From Leptobrachium leishanense (taxonomy: Eukaryota; Chordata; Amphibia; Anura; Megophryidae), in assembly GCA_009667805.1 (NCBI GenBank), contig CM019063.1, positions 85,711,877-85,775,876 on the forward strand: a stretch of DNA of 64,000 nt, read 5' to 3'. Shown here piece by piece: positions 48,259 through 62,143 of this stretch (its first letter is position 1; each line of letters begins with the position of its first letter). The position numbers and the translations under genes are program-made. The notes under the pieces are model-generated. The model searched no databases and was not told the origin of the DNA. It saw only the letters and a program-made list of their open reading frames with translations.

Positions 48259-50852
48259 GAGGCACATAAAGCGGTCATACGAGGCTTCTTTATTAGCAAA
48301 GGCACGACCAGGAAAAAACTGCATGATGCTGAACGTAAGACTCTCCTAGAAGAGATTAGGGCGCTCGAACTCGAACATATCACGTCTAACGATGCCACGG
48401 TGTATCAAAGACTTATACAAGCAAGGCAAGCTTTGGACAAACTGGTAAATTCTTCTCTTCGATTTCAAGCCTTGAGATCTCGCTCATTTTTTGCTTTACA
48501 AGAAAATAAGCCTGGCAGGTTGTTGGCACGAATAATACGAGACAAACACATCAAATCTTATATACCTAAACTGCGCACCTCGGAGGGTATTTCTGTGACT
48601 GACCCGAATGCAATATCGGGGGAATTCCAGAAGTTTTTCTCTGATCTCTATAACTTGGATGCCACTGAACCTACTGACTGGACGTTAGATCGAATAGACG
48701 CTTTCTTACATCGTACAATTCTTAAACCTCTTGACTCTACCGGACGCGAGGCCCTGAGTTCTGTCATATCTACTGAAGAAATATTAGAAGCACTGAAGAC
48801 GACCAAAAATGGGAAGTGTCCGGGCCCGGATGGCTTACCCATAGAATATTATAAGACCACTTCCAAAGATCTTGTACCCACCCTGTTACGACTTTTTAAT
48901 GCTTTCCGGGAAGGGATTACGCCCCACCCCCATTCGTTAATGGCGACAATTTCTTTAATTCCCAAACCAGGGAAAGATCATGTTATATGTGGAAACTACA
49001 GGCCGATCTCGCTACTTAATAGCGATATGAAGCTCTTAGCACGAATACTGGCCAACCGCTTGAAACGATTTCTCCCCCAGTTGATTACTCCAGATCAAGT
49101 AGGGTTCATCCCGGGTAATGAAGCCAGAGACGCGACAATTAGAGTAATAAATGCCATTACCTACTCTAGACGTATGGCACGACCGTTATTACTTCTCTCT
49201 ACGGATGCCGAAAAGGCCTTTGATCGCGTGTTATGGCCGTTTCTTTTTCAGACCCTGAAACGGTACGGAGTAGGGGAGACCTTTCTGAACTGAATCGCGG
49301 CACTACAACTCAACACCGACAGCACGAGTTAGGGTAAATGGAGCCCTCACGCCCACATTCCAAATACGCAACGGCATACGCCAGGGATGCCCGCTTTCAC
49401 CCCTTCTGTTCGCTCTTAGTCTGGAACCACTGTTGTCTTCAATCCGACAGAATGGGGGCATCCAGGGGATCCAAGGTTCACTTCATGAACACAAGGTATC
49501 TGCATACGCCGACGATCTAATGTTCCTTTTACCCAATCCTGTGGGGTCTTTGCCAGAAGTGGCTAAGGAGCTTCGAGAATATGGCTTGCTATCAGGCTTT
49601 AAAATAAATGAAACAAAATCTGAAATCTTAGCTATCTCTCCAAGAGATACTGAGTACTGAGTGCGCAATACGCTTTTCGCTGGTGCTCTTCCTCGCTAAC
49701 TTATCTTAGAATCCGCCTTTCCCCTGATATTACGAAGCTGTACACTTTAAACTTCACACCGCTAGTGGAAGTTTTTAAGACCGACATTGCACGATGGTCC
49801 CCAAAATTCCTATCTTGGATGGGACGCATCAGCGTTATTAAAATGAATTTTCTCCCGCGTCTGTTGTACTTATTTCACACAATACCTATTTGCATACCTT
49901 TATCTTATCATAAAGAGATACGTGCACTCTTTACCTCATTCATCTGGCCTAACTCTCGCCCCCGACTTAAATATGACGTACTCTGTAAATCGAATAGAAG
50001 TGGAGGGCTGGCACTACCGGACACATGCCTATACTACTATGGCGCAGCACGCACCAGAGTGGTTGATTGGATGACTGGTTCGCCCGAACAGAGATGGTTA
50101 GATCTAGAGGAGGCGCAGGCCGGCCACCCGGTATGGACCCTTCCATGGCTTTCTTGGGCTGCAGTTCAGCTCACAGCCAAGGACCTATCCCCGGTGGGTA
50201 GTACGCTCACTGTCTGGCACAAGATACAAACAAAGTATGCTCTATCAACATACCCCTCACCTTTACTTCCACTGCGCCACAATCCTGAATCCCAGTCGAG
50301 ATCATACAACCATTAGCGACTCGCCTCACAGATTCCCCCTATCTCAGAGCCCATCATGTTCTGCAAGACGGAGTGTTTGTAACTTTGGAGACACACGATG
50401 ATTCGACCATCACCTTTGCAGAACTCTTTAACTTCCACCAGATTAAATCATTTCTTCGGAAAGTGCCGAATAATATGTCTTTGACTAGGTCACTTTCCCC
50501 CTTTGAGACACTCTGCAGACGAACCTTCCCGTTGGCACACAGCGTGTCCACGTTATATGGCTTGTTACGTGACAGGGACACTGAGCCACCAGCATACATG
50601 TCTCGATGGGAACGCACTCTGAACACTCCTATGTCGGACGACGACTGGTCTGAGTCGTTGTCCCTTACTCACTCCGGTACCCCAGTCACCAAACTCCAAG
50701 AATCATCCTACAAGCTGCTGACTTTCTGGTATCGCACTCCTGCTCTCCTGGCAACGTTCAATGTTACTATATCTCCGATGTGTTGGAGATGCTCTATTGA
50801 AGTGGGCACATACCTGCATATTTGGTGGGAATGTACTATTATTCAAACCTGA
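48259..50852 (+). pseudogene. L1 ORF2 reverse transcriptase and C-terminal region
   Basis: 48400-49293: KCPGPDGLPIEYYK, LIPKPGKDHVICGNYRPISL, DQVGFIPGNEARDATIRVIN and motif A STDAEKAFDRVLW. After a Trp-to-stop at ~49291 and a frameshift near 49310: motif B GIRQGCPLSPLLFAL and motif C YADDLMF (~49500). 49765-50316 has FLSWMGRISVIKMNFLPRLLY. 50373-50852 ends with CWRCSIEVGTYLHIWWEC, the L1 Cys/His-like block. The last part is lost at the inserted segment. Confidence 0.85.
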
Positions 50853-51263
50853 TATAGAGAGAGAGAAAGGGGGTGAAGTGCCCACCGGAATGGTGTCTAT
50901 CCCACTCGCTGAATGTTGTGTATGGGGGTTTCTCTAAATACCCGATTAACAATTATACAATCAAAGAGAACAACACAGCGCTTTAAGAGACCTAAATCCA
51001 AAAAAGATAGTAGGGTAGACACACAATATGTCCATATACAGTATCTTTGTCTTTAGGAGTAGATCTTCTTAAAAATGCAGATGAAGTATGCACTGTAGGG
51101 AGGAAACACAAAAAGGGGACCAAAAATTGGGCAGTATAATAGCATCCAAGATGAGAGTAATGTATATTGATTTTTAACTCACATTCTGGGGAGCCTACAA
51201 CCGGCTCTTGGGGATAAGGCGGACAGGGACTTTATATTAGGTACCCATAGACCTTCAAACGAC

Positions 51264-51413
51264 TTCTCCGGAATTCACCAAAATAGGAATACAACACATG
51301 CAACTTGGGGTGTCATCCAAGTCAGACCAAAACCAGAGCTCTGGTTTTGGTCTGACTTGGATGACACCCCAAGTTGCACGTGTTGTATTCCTATTTTGGT
51401 GAATTCCGGAGAA
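51264..51413. repeat. 150-bp near-perfect palindrome
   Basis: Arms 51264-51338 and 51339-51413 pair at 74 of 75 positions with no spacer (centre AGAG|CTCT). The only mismatch is 51298/51379. Confidence 0.95.
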
Positions 51414-51416
51414 TCA

Positions 51417-51457
51417 TATAATCGTATGAGGTGTTAAGTACGCCTCATACGATTATA
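51417..51457. repeat. Second, smaller palindrome
   Basis: Arms 51417-51434 and 51440-51457 pair at 17 of 18 positions (ATAATCGTATGAGG with CCTCATACGATTAT). It begins 3 bases after the 150-bp palindrome. Confidence 0.85.
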
Positions 51458-51949
51458 ATACCGCCACAACAATCCCTTTTCCCCCTCTGTTTTGGTTTCC
51501 TCACATCTTCTACTTCTTTATTCTTCCAAACTACTTTCAATCTTCCCCCTCACCCCCCCTCTCCCCAAATAAATTTGTTATAACCTTTTTTTTTTTTCAT
51601 CTCTCTCTCTCTTTTCTCTCTTAACGAGACCTCCTCATGGGACTCACCTTTCACTTTTTTTCCATATCTATGTTTATTCACCTCTTAAATTTGAGTCTAC
51701 GTTTTAGTTTTCATAGGACATCTTGATGGCTCGGTTGAGCCTTAATGTTGGCAGTAGCTGTATTAAAAAATTCCAGTAAGACTATCTAACTATATTCGAA
51801 TAGATACATGTTTCTGTCTTTAACTAAGCAACTTACACTGATTTTACTTCGTCGCATTTCTCTGCTGCTTAAATTTAATGACATATTCTGCCTTTAATTG
51901 TTTTGTGTACTCTTTAATGCAAAATAAAAACTTTTCATTCACAAAAAAA

Positions 51950-51964
51950 AGAAAACCTTATAGG
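51950..51964. repeat. L1 TSD, 3' copy
   Basis: AGAAAACCTTATAGG directly after the A-rich L1 end. Confidence 0.88.
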
Positions 51965-51984
51965 CTAAAAAATTTTTTTTTTTG

Positions 51985-52270
51985 CGTCTGCGGTGTCGGC
52001 TTTTTCCGGGGGCTTCGCTGCCTGTGGTCAGCTCCTGCTTGGGCTTTTCCGGCATCTTCGACGGGTTGGTCCGGATGTTTTGCGTGTTTTCGGCGTGCAT
52101 TCGCCGTATTTTCTCTGGGTTTTCGGCGGCTTTTCCCTGCGCTTCGGCGGTCCTGTGGTGCTTGCTGGGTGTGCCGCGGGGTGGCCGGGGTGGGGGGGAG
52201 TTTGCACCGGGTTGGGGGGGCGGGCGTCGCTGAGCGGCAGTGGCTTTTCGGGTCTCTTTGAGTTACCCTG
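51985..52270. mobile_element. CAGGGTTATTCAAAGAG-type MITE fragment, GC-rich variant
   Basis: It ends GTCTCTTTGAGTTACCCTG, the right terminus of the family at 34578 and 60041. It shares GTGTTTTCGGCGTGCATTCG with 35270. One end only. Confidence 0.65.
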
Positions 52271-52445
52271 ATATTTTCTGTGTTAATCTGTATATTGGTG
52301 TTTGGTTTTTAATATCTTGCATTTATTGCTTTGTATTTCTGTAACGACTGTAAAAATTCAATGTTCTTGAGCCCAGGACATACTTGAAAACGAGAGAAAT
52401 CTCAATGTATCTTTCCTGGTAAAATACTTTATAAATAAATTATAA
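52271..52445 (+). mobile_element. LINE 3' tail fragment
   Basis: UTR-only copy of the family at 1496-1893, ending CTTTATAAATAAATTATAAT. Confidence 0.75.
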
Positions 52446-52737
52446 TTGAAAAAATATCTAGCTCAAAATTTCCACTCGCCTACTCGCATTTGAACTGCAC
52501 ACGCAGGCAGCAGAATAAATTATTTTGTGCTGTGTATTCCAGGCTGCACGGAGGCAGGGAACAGCTGCCTAACCTGACCCAGCTTGTCTCTGTCACTGGC
52601 AGGGAGTGAAGAGGAGCTTCCCTGCCTCCTCGCTCTGCTCAGACTGGGGTCTGATGACTGGGTATACATGTATCTGGGCTCTGATGTCTGGGTATTAATG
52701 TTATTAATTTTTAGGCCTGGGTTTATTAAGGGTACAG

Positions 52738-53049
52738 AATATATAAAAATGGTAAAATAAAAAAAGATGGAAGTTACACGCCCCAGGAGACTCTAGGGAT
52801 GAATGAGGACTGCCCACTAGGATCCAAGATGGTGAATGTCACTGGAAATGACAACATGGGAAAGAGGACTCTTCCAAGATGACGGTCACCATCAGAAAAG
52901 CGCCGGTTTAGGTGGGAAGAATGACTAATGATAAATTAAATAGCTGCATAGACAATAGCACGCATTCATACTTGCTGATGAAGCCGCTGGTAGCGGCGAA
53001 ACGCATCTCAGATTATCCACTTTTTATTATTTTACCATTTTTATATATT
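52738..53049 (+). mobile_element. Inverted-repeat-bounded unit with hammerhead core
   Basis: The ends 52738-52770 and 53017-53049 are imperfect inverted repeats of 33 bp (ATATATAAAAATGGTAAAAT). The interior is non-coding except for a hammerhead-like core at 52975-53002. The layout, a short unit between inverted arms, recalls the 5' pseudo-LTR and tail of the complete PLE (8729-9142). Confidence 0.55.
52975..53013 (+). ncRNA. Hammerhead-like core, stem I degraded
   Basis: CTGATGA, extra A, stem II GCCGC...GCGGC (52983-52987 with 52993-52997, loop TGGTA), GAAAC, GCATC. Core and stem II are perfect, but stem I pairs for only about 3 bp (TTG with CAG) and needs one extra base, so it is probably inactive. 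Confidence 0.55.
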
Positions 53050-53236
53050 TGATCAGCAGGTCCCTTCGACGCACTTCGGGGACCCTGCGGTGAAAGCTGA
53101 ATTCACCGCAGGGTTGGCGAATTGGACCCTGTGGTGAATGCTGAATTCACCGCATGGTTGGCGAATTGAAGTGCGCCAAACGAGAGAGCACTGAAATGTC
53201 GGTGAAATTTTTGTGCTCTCTGAATAATCCCTATAG
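53050..53236. mobile_element. MITE fragment with 44-bp tandem duplication
   Basis: 53080-53123 and 53124-53167 are two copies of a 44-bp unit (GGACCCTGYGGTGAAWGCTG onward). The right end TTTTGTGCTCTCTGAATAAT resembles the CAGGGTTATTCA-type termini. Confidence 0.5.
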
Positions 53237-53258
53237 TAACCAAGCAGGCATCCATTCA

Positions 53259-53433
53259 AGGTTATTCAGAGAAAGGTGAAATTCAGGAGAACTGGCAGGA
53301 GAAGAGAACAATCTAGACCAAATAGTTGATTTGGAAAGTGAGATAAATGGGAGAATTTTTCTGGTTTGACTATTTTCTCCTAGAATTTTCAATTCTCCAG
53401 TCATTCTTTTGAGTTTCACCTTTGAATAGACCT
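53259..53433. mobile_element. Short MITE (AGGTTATTCAGAG-type)
   Basis: The left end AGGTTATTCAGAGAAAGGTG is mirrored by GAGTTTCACCTTTGAATAGA at the right. It is about 175 bp with no coding. A fragment lies in RPS23 intron 2. Confidence 0.65.
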
Positions 53434-53779
53434 GATTGTGTATTTTCACATTTTCAGCTCTAGAGGCATATCATTAGCTAATCCAATTCCACTTGGTGTC
53501 ATGTCAAGTTTAAAGTGTCACTTGAAGATATCAGATTCATTTTCCATTAGTTGCAACTGAAACTTAGTCAGGCGATGGTATAGGTAGAGCCAGGTGAAGG
53601 GCTTCATGGACCTAGAGTTGAAGATTTTGGTGGGTCTCAGTCCCAACTAGTTCCCTGTGACCTTCTGCCAGCCTTGCAATATTCTGAATGAGTGGATGAG
53701 TCTCTCTGGAGTCGGGTGAACACCAGGAGACACTGCCATGAGTGGGGTGGCTGTGCTGCCCATAATGTAGCCTATAGGC

Positions 53780-53985
53780 TCACACCATTTCCTCCTTTTC
53801 CCATTCAGCCCTCCTGCAACCGGCCACTTCAGCTACCCTATTCACCCTCACCTAATGGGTCACCCCTCTCCTCTTTGATTGTGAGCTCTCGTGCAGGGTC
53901 CTCCCTCCTTCTGTTATTCTGTCTCTCTCATTGTACAGCGCTAAGGAATTTGTTGGCTCTTTATAAATACTTGTAACTGTAACTG
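53780..53985 (+). mobile_element. L2-type LINE 3' UTR fragment
   Basis: ATTGTGAGCTCTCGTGCAGG and ATTGTACAGCGCTAAGGAAT, then CTTTATAAATAC: the standard L2 3' end, as at 56610-56770. Confidence 0.75.
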
Positions 53986-54436
53986 TAAAGAGGCTTCTTT
54001 ATATTACAAGTTGAATTGTTAACCCCTTCAATACTAAATGATTTAAAAAAAAACTTTGACAGGAACCAGTGTTCTGTACAGTTCAGATACAAGATGTTAC
54101 TGTAATTTCCGTACACAGGCATTGTGTCACACACAGATATGATTTTTATATTCTACTGTGAAATTGTGCAAGATAAGGGACACCATCTACAGTTTCTAAC
54201 CTTTCATCACAGAAATATTTCTGTAAAGGATAAATGAATTAATTAAAAATGTTAAATGTTCAAATTTACCTTATTTATTTAGATTAGCTGTACTGTTGGT
54301 TGAAAAAAATGTATTAACTTGCATCATGGTAAAACATTTAATAATTCCAGAGTATATTCTTTGGACAAAATCCAAGTAACAAGTGAGACCAAAATATACA
54401 AGGAAAGGCTACTCTACCTTTTTTTGCCAGTAATTA
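53986..54436. other. Unassigned AT-rich gap
   Basis: No gene or named repeat. It ends at the TA target of the Tc1 element. Confidence 0.45.
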
Positions 54437-54813
54437 CAGTTGTGTTCAAAATTATTCAACCCCCAATGCTGTAAAGGGTTTTAGGGAATTTAGTGTACAT
54501 TTGTAATTGTATTCAGAATGAAATCCTACAAGGACTTTTTAAAGAACCATATGCAACTAAAATGACATCAATTGGTTTTGTAATACAGTAGTAAATGTTT
54601 CTTTTGTGAATTCTTCATTGACACAATTATTCAACCCCTTAAAGACTACCACTCTGAAGAACAGAGGTTCATTCAAGTGTTTTCAATCAGGTATTGAAAA
54701 CACCTGTGGATGTCACTGAGCAGCAATAAAGCATAATAAGCACCAATTAGGCAGCTTTAAAATGACTGTGATACTCAGCTCCTTCTAGACATTTACTGGT
54801 GTGGTTACAAACA

Positions 54814-54957
54814 TGGTGAAGTCAAGAGAATGGTCCAGGAAGACAAGAGAAGAGGTGATTACTCTTCACAGGAAGGGCAATGGCTATAAGAAGATAAACA
54901 TACCAAGAGAGACCATAGGAAGCATCATTCGCAAATTCAAGGCAAAGGGCACTGTCC
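54814..54957 (+). pseudogene. Tc1 transposase, N-terminal part
   Basis: From the in-frame ATG of [19 protein letters not shown] through [19 protein letters not shown]: the first helix-turn-helix of the Tc1 DNA-binding domain, which recognises the TIRs. It is cut by the L2 insertion and fused in frame to L2 coding, forming an accidental 454-residue frame (54801-56165). Confidence 0.87.
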
Positions 54958-54959
54958 CA

Positions 54960-57634
<2,675 letters not shown>

Positions 57635-57893
57635 GATTGAATGTCACTTAGGGGTTGAATAAAACTGATAATGATGTGAGCACAGAAAAGACATTTGTGG
57701 TTATTTCATTATAAATGTTATGTTATATTTGTCTGACCTACACGTGCCTCTTGGATTTAATTGTAAGCAAGATGACTGAATGATCAAAATCAATGTCAAA
57801 CTGGCCAAAACACTCAATTTCAGTGGGGGTTGAATAATTTTGAACACAACTGTACATACAAAGACATGCCACACCAAAAATATAAAAAATACT

Positions 57894-59130
57894 GGGCTAA
57901 ATTACAATCTTCACGCAAACGTTTGAGCCGACGTAAATAACCATTAACGCGTGGGGGTAAAAAAGCACGAGCTTACTGTACTGCGCGCGTCCTATACTTA
58001 AAGGGATACTCTAGGCAACATGATCACCTAAGGTTTTTTAGGTTGTCATGATGTCCTAAGTATGCCCTTTTCCTCCGCTGCCCCAGCCGATCAGCTGAAA
58101 CAGCTGAGAGACGCGGAGGACTTTACTCCGCCCTCCCAGCTGTCAGTCAGCATAGCGGGATTCGTATTTCCCACTTCTGCCGACTATTGTCGAGTAGGAG
58201 ACGTCATCGCGCCTTCATCGCGATGACGTCTCCAACTCGCCGCAGTAGCTGGCAGCAGTGGCTGAGATTAGTGTTTCGCGCATCCTCTTGCGCGTAACAC
58301 TAATCAAAGAAGAAGAGGAAGCCTGCTGATTGGCTGGTTTACGTGAGAGGCGCGCATGCGCGCTTCTCACATAAACCATTAGCCAAGTTGAACATTTACC
58401 AGGACAGGTGCGGAAGAGGAGGCAGGTGAGTATAAAAAAAAAAACGCCGTTGGAAACAAGTGGTTTTTAGGGTAAGTATTACATTAAAAAAAAAATACTG
58501 AATAACTAGGTAGGGCCTTAGGTATAATATAATTTAAAAAAGGGGGAGGTGATTTTTAGCCTAGAGTGTTCCTTTAACATTGAGAGCTCAAATGCGAATG
58601 TGCGCTGGTACGAGTATGGTATTGCAATCTATTTTGCGATAATTACCGCATCGCCTTTGCGCGCATAATTTTAGCAACTCCTAAAAGCTGGTGCTAATGA
58701 CAAATTTGAGCAACCTGGCTAACCCCAAATATCCAAGCCCATAAAAAGGAATGCACCAAAGCACAGTGGCCCATTCAAATCATACCAAACCAATACAATG
58801 GATGAAGTTGTGTGTGCATGTATTATTGCTGCAGCATATATGCTCAGATTGACAGTGGCAGACGCAATTTGTTAACGTGAGACAGGTGTGGTTCTTAATT
58901 CTGATTGGCTGAATCTCGAAAAAAGACTGCGAGCGCAAAGATTTTTGCACGAGACTGTACTGCGCGTGCATTTGGGGGCGTCCTGTTTGCGCATGCAATT
59001 GATCAGAGGAAGAAAAAAGCTGCGAGGATTGTAATTCCAGCGGTGATTTGTGTGCGCAAAAGTTTCACGCTTGCCGCAAAGATTTTCACTTTGCGCGAGG
59101 CTTTTTGCGTGAAGAATGTAATATAGCCCT
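57894..59130. mobile_element. MITE (GGGCTAWATTACAWTCTTCACGC-type) with nested family B copy
   Basis: The left end GGGCTAAATTACAATCTTCA at 57894 faces GTGAAGAATGTAATATAGCC at the right (ending ~59128), an inverted repeat of about 26 bp. The interior is rich in CG and GCGC. A family B TTAA MITE (57998-58577) sits inside. Confidence 0.7.
57998..58577. mobile_element. TTAA-type MITE (family B), forward copy
   Basis: TTAAAGGGATACTCTAGGC to GCCTAGAGTGTTCCTTTAA with TTAA at both ends. The interior matches 31349-31939 (GCTGAGAGACGCGGAGGAC-type block; GAGGCGCGCATGCGCGCTTC). Confidence 0.88.
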
Positions 59131-59224
59131 CAATCTTTATTTCTATCTATCTTTAAAATGTAGCACTCACTTATGTATCAGTTTGGTAATAAATATTGAC
59201 GAGCGCACTCCATGCATGCATACT

Positions 59225-59505
59225 GATGCGCGGCGCCTCCAAACGTCCGTCTCAGCGTTGTGATGTTTCGACAGGGCGGGCCACCCGGTGTAGTGCGAGG
59301 ACGAGTTGCATGCGCTACATCGGACGTGCTGAAACCCTCCTCGTTGAAACACTACGACGCATGTTCGATGGGGCTGCAAAGTGCGATCCTCCATAGGAGG
59401 ATGAGCTCAGTGAGGTGGCCACATGGGCGTCAGAGTGGAAGGAACGTCCTCTCTCATGGACGTTCCTTCCACTCTGAAGTGTGCTCGTTTGACACCGGCC
59501 TAAAT
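59225..59505. mobile_element. MITE related to 26320 and 14060
   Basis: It ends CTCGTTTGACACCGGCCT at about 59501, the reverse complement of AGGCCGGTGTCAAACGAG. Interior blocks are shared with 26400-26540. A 20-bp perfect hairpin lies at 59430-59477. Confidence 0.6.
59430..59477. repeat. Perfect 20-bp hairpin
   Basis: 59430-59449 and 59458-59477 are exact reverse complements (TCAGAGTGGAAGGAACGTCC) with an 8-base loop. Confidence 0.93.
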
Positions 59506-60040
59506 TGATTCCTGTGTAAATATTAAATTTCAACAATAGCTATACAAATAAAGCCTTATTTATATTTTGGTGCACTTTGGCTTCTGTAAATAAAACATTA
59601 TATATTGGCCTAGCTTTCAGTGTAAACATTAGAAATAATTTTACCCAACTTTTAAATCTTTTTCTTGAATGAACAAACCCCCCCCCCCGGTTTCCGCAGT
59701 GCATCAAAGAATAGGGAATTAAAGTTACAGAAGAGTGGGTAAGGTGCAGAGACGCCTGTTGAGAGGAGCTTACAGTCTGGAGGAGTTGGGGTGGAGGAGA
59801 ATAAGAAACGTATTCTTCATATTAGTGTTCAGGGTCACAAATACTAGCCTTTGTATCAGAAATCATGGCACCTATAATGATATGGGAAGGGTAGGCGAGG
59901 ACACGGATTAGTTGAGAGTGTGATATGTTAATCTAGAAAAATGGATTTTGAGGGATTTCCTGAAAGACCGAATATTAGGAGAGAGTCTTAGAGGGCGAGA
60001 TAGGTCATTCCACATGTCCAGTTCTGCTCTTGAAGACTTA
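59506..60040. other. Unassigned sequence
   Basis: No gene recognised. A C run lies at 59679-59688. Part may be an old L2-like fragment (GAGGAGCTTACAGTCTGGAG). Confidence 0.4.
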
Positions 60041-60961
60041 CAGGGTTATTCAAAGAGATTCGAAATGTCACTGCACGTTCGGTGACTTTTCGCTCTCTTC
60101 AATTCGGTTCCTTTTGTCGATCCCATTTCGGTGACCCTGCGGTGTATTCAGCAAACACCACAGGGTCCCCGAATTGCAGGGAAAACCCGCCGCAAACCCG
60201 ATGAAAACGAACCGCAAAACCCAGCGAATGCACGCCGAAAACCCTCAAAAAACATCTGGATTAACCCGTCGAAAACCACGGAAAAACCCGAGCAAGAGCC
60301 GATCACACGCAGCGAAGCCGCCTGAAAAAGCAGAGAAAGCCGACACCGCAGACAGAGTGAAGTGAATAAATTAGGAAAACAGTTTGCATGAATGATTGAA
60401 AAGTGAAACGCTGTTTGCAAAGAAACTACTGAGCGAAAATGTCTGAAATTTACATATGAGGTCCAGGGAATGATAATAAAGAGGGCTGTTACAGAAAAAA
60501 TAAGAAAAGTTAAAAAAAAAAAATAAAAAAAAAAAATAGGACTTTTATTAAAAAAAAAATCAGAAAAATGCTTAAAATATCCTAAAAAATCTATAAATAA
60601 AGAGACTCTTTACTGCAGAATTTTATAACGAATGGTTTATTAGATATTGAATTAAAACCAGAATATTTTTAACATTGAAGTCTATGGGATTCTCTTGAAT
60701 TAACTTGCCAAATGGCAGGGCATTTCGGGAACCTTTCACTGCTGGTTTGTGTTCTCTGAATAGCCGAAGTAGTGCTTCTCTATGGGGATTCACTGCCCTC
60801 AAACAGGTACCGAACAGGCACCGTATGTGCAGGCAATTTGCCAGGATTTGGCGAATTGCCTGCTCTCTGGATAGCCGAATGGCCAAGAAAGGTAACCGAA
60901 CGCTGATTTTCAGCGTTCGGTTACCTTTCTCCAGCCATTCGGATCTCTTTGAATAACCCTG
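60041..60961. mobile_element. CAGGGTTATTCAAAGAG-type MITE, copy 2, with TTA TSD
   Basis: CAGGGTTATTCAAAGAGATT at the left and its complement at the right, with TTA on both sides (60038-60040, 60962-60964). A 3-bp TWA duplication fits PIF/Harbinger. An internal GGTAACCGAACGCTGA hairpin sits at 60892-60930. Confidence 0.85.
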
Positions 60962-60964
60962 TTA

Positions 60965-62025
60965 GTGGGTGAGTTAGGTTTATTTAGGTAGGTTTTTTTC
61001 GGTTTTAGGAAAATACTCATTGAACATGCTATAGGAGTTGTAATGAGTAATTCATACATAGTAAAGTATTTAGCATTTTTTTGTGGGAATAAAACCCCTC
61101 TAATAAAAATGTACAATTCATGGACCTAAATCTCAGACATATGTAAACAGCCTGGTCCCGCTACTAATTTATCTGCTGAATTCTTTAGCAATTATATAAC
61201 ATCAGCTTCACAGGTTTTACCTGCTCTTTGTATAATATCACCTGATAAGTAGGACTTGACACATAATAGCCCCAATAAGCTTTCCTAACCACATTCTGCC
61301 AGTGATTAGGCCCTGTGTGATTTACCTAAGCTACTTTAACCACTTCTGTCAGCTAATGCAATTTACATTTGTGATGATCCCTTTTACAATCACGCATTAT
61401 AATGAGTATGGATTTAAAAAATTATGTGAGATGTTTGCAGCAACTATAGCAGTATGATCAAAGCAAGAATGGATCACGAGCCTATCTCACAGACAGAAAA
61501 CTGATACCTTAATTTACCCTTAGGAAATACACAAGTAAACTGCCCCCCCAAAAAAATCAGTTTTTTATTCCACGTTGTGTAAAATTCTAATAAAAGAACA
61601 ACGGGTGACATTCGCTAAACAATGGTAGGGCTGTGCTAACGAGTGGTAACTGTATAGCATAAAGCTGTGTATGGAGCGTATACTCTGTATATAAAGAGGC
61701 ATTTTGACCACAAATGGTAAATTGAGTGTTCATAGTGCTCTGAGCATCCATTCCTCACCCCTCCAGGGGGACTTTTAGAGCTTCAACCTGACCTTCAGGC
61801 ATCTAGACTAGGCAGTGGGTACCAATTTGCGTACTGCCTCCCTCCCTGGATTGGCTGGATGTCCACTGAAACATGAAGCCCCTCCACTACCAAATGTCAT
61901 GCTCTGTCTTTCTGTCAGTCAGCGTCATGTCACGTCCAGAGGATTACAGGTCCAACACCGCGCAGGAGAGAGGAGAAGTGGTAAAATGATTTTAAGGGTT
62001 AAACGTAATTAAACGTAATTGGCAG
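60965..62025. other. Unassigned intergenic sequence
   Basis: No coding, RNA or bounded repeat recognised. Confidence 0.45.
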
Positions 62026-62143
62026 TATTACATAGTTGGTGCTAACTTAACCAGAGCTGTTGTAAACTTCCCAGAGCCATTATAGCCTACGGAGGTTTTA
62101 AGTTTACCACAGCTCTGGTTAAGTTAGCACCAACATTGTAATA
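62026..62143. repeat. Foldback element with 44-bp arms
   Basis: Arms 62026-62069 and 62100-62143 are reverse complements at 41 of 44 positions (GGTGCTAACTTAACCAGAGC within). The spacer is 30 bases. Confidence 0.88.

Larger units (their letters stand above)
50853..51463. mobile_element. Unidentified palindrome-bearing insertion in L1
   Basis: It starts soon after the L1 WWEC block. It has no LINE-like coding and ends with two palindromes. I cannot name the family and see no clear TSD. Confidence 0.4.
44442..51949 (+). mobile_element. Full-length L1-type LINE with 15-bp TSD
   Basis: A 5' end GGGCGTGGCCTGACC, ORF1 (44531-45552, one frameshift), a long inter-ORF region, ORF2 (about 47330-50850, APE and RT, several lesions), a 3' UTR, AATAAA (51923-51928) and an A-rich end against the TSD. 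The extra segment at about 50850-51465 includes a 150-bp palindrome and probably inserted later. Confidence 0.88.

Noticed and set aside
51070..51115. A further hammerhead-like string (CAGATGAAG...GGAAAC)
   Set aside because: The core is wrong (CAGATGA), and neither stem II nor stem I pairs.
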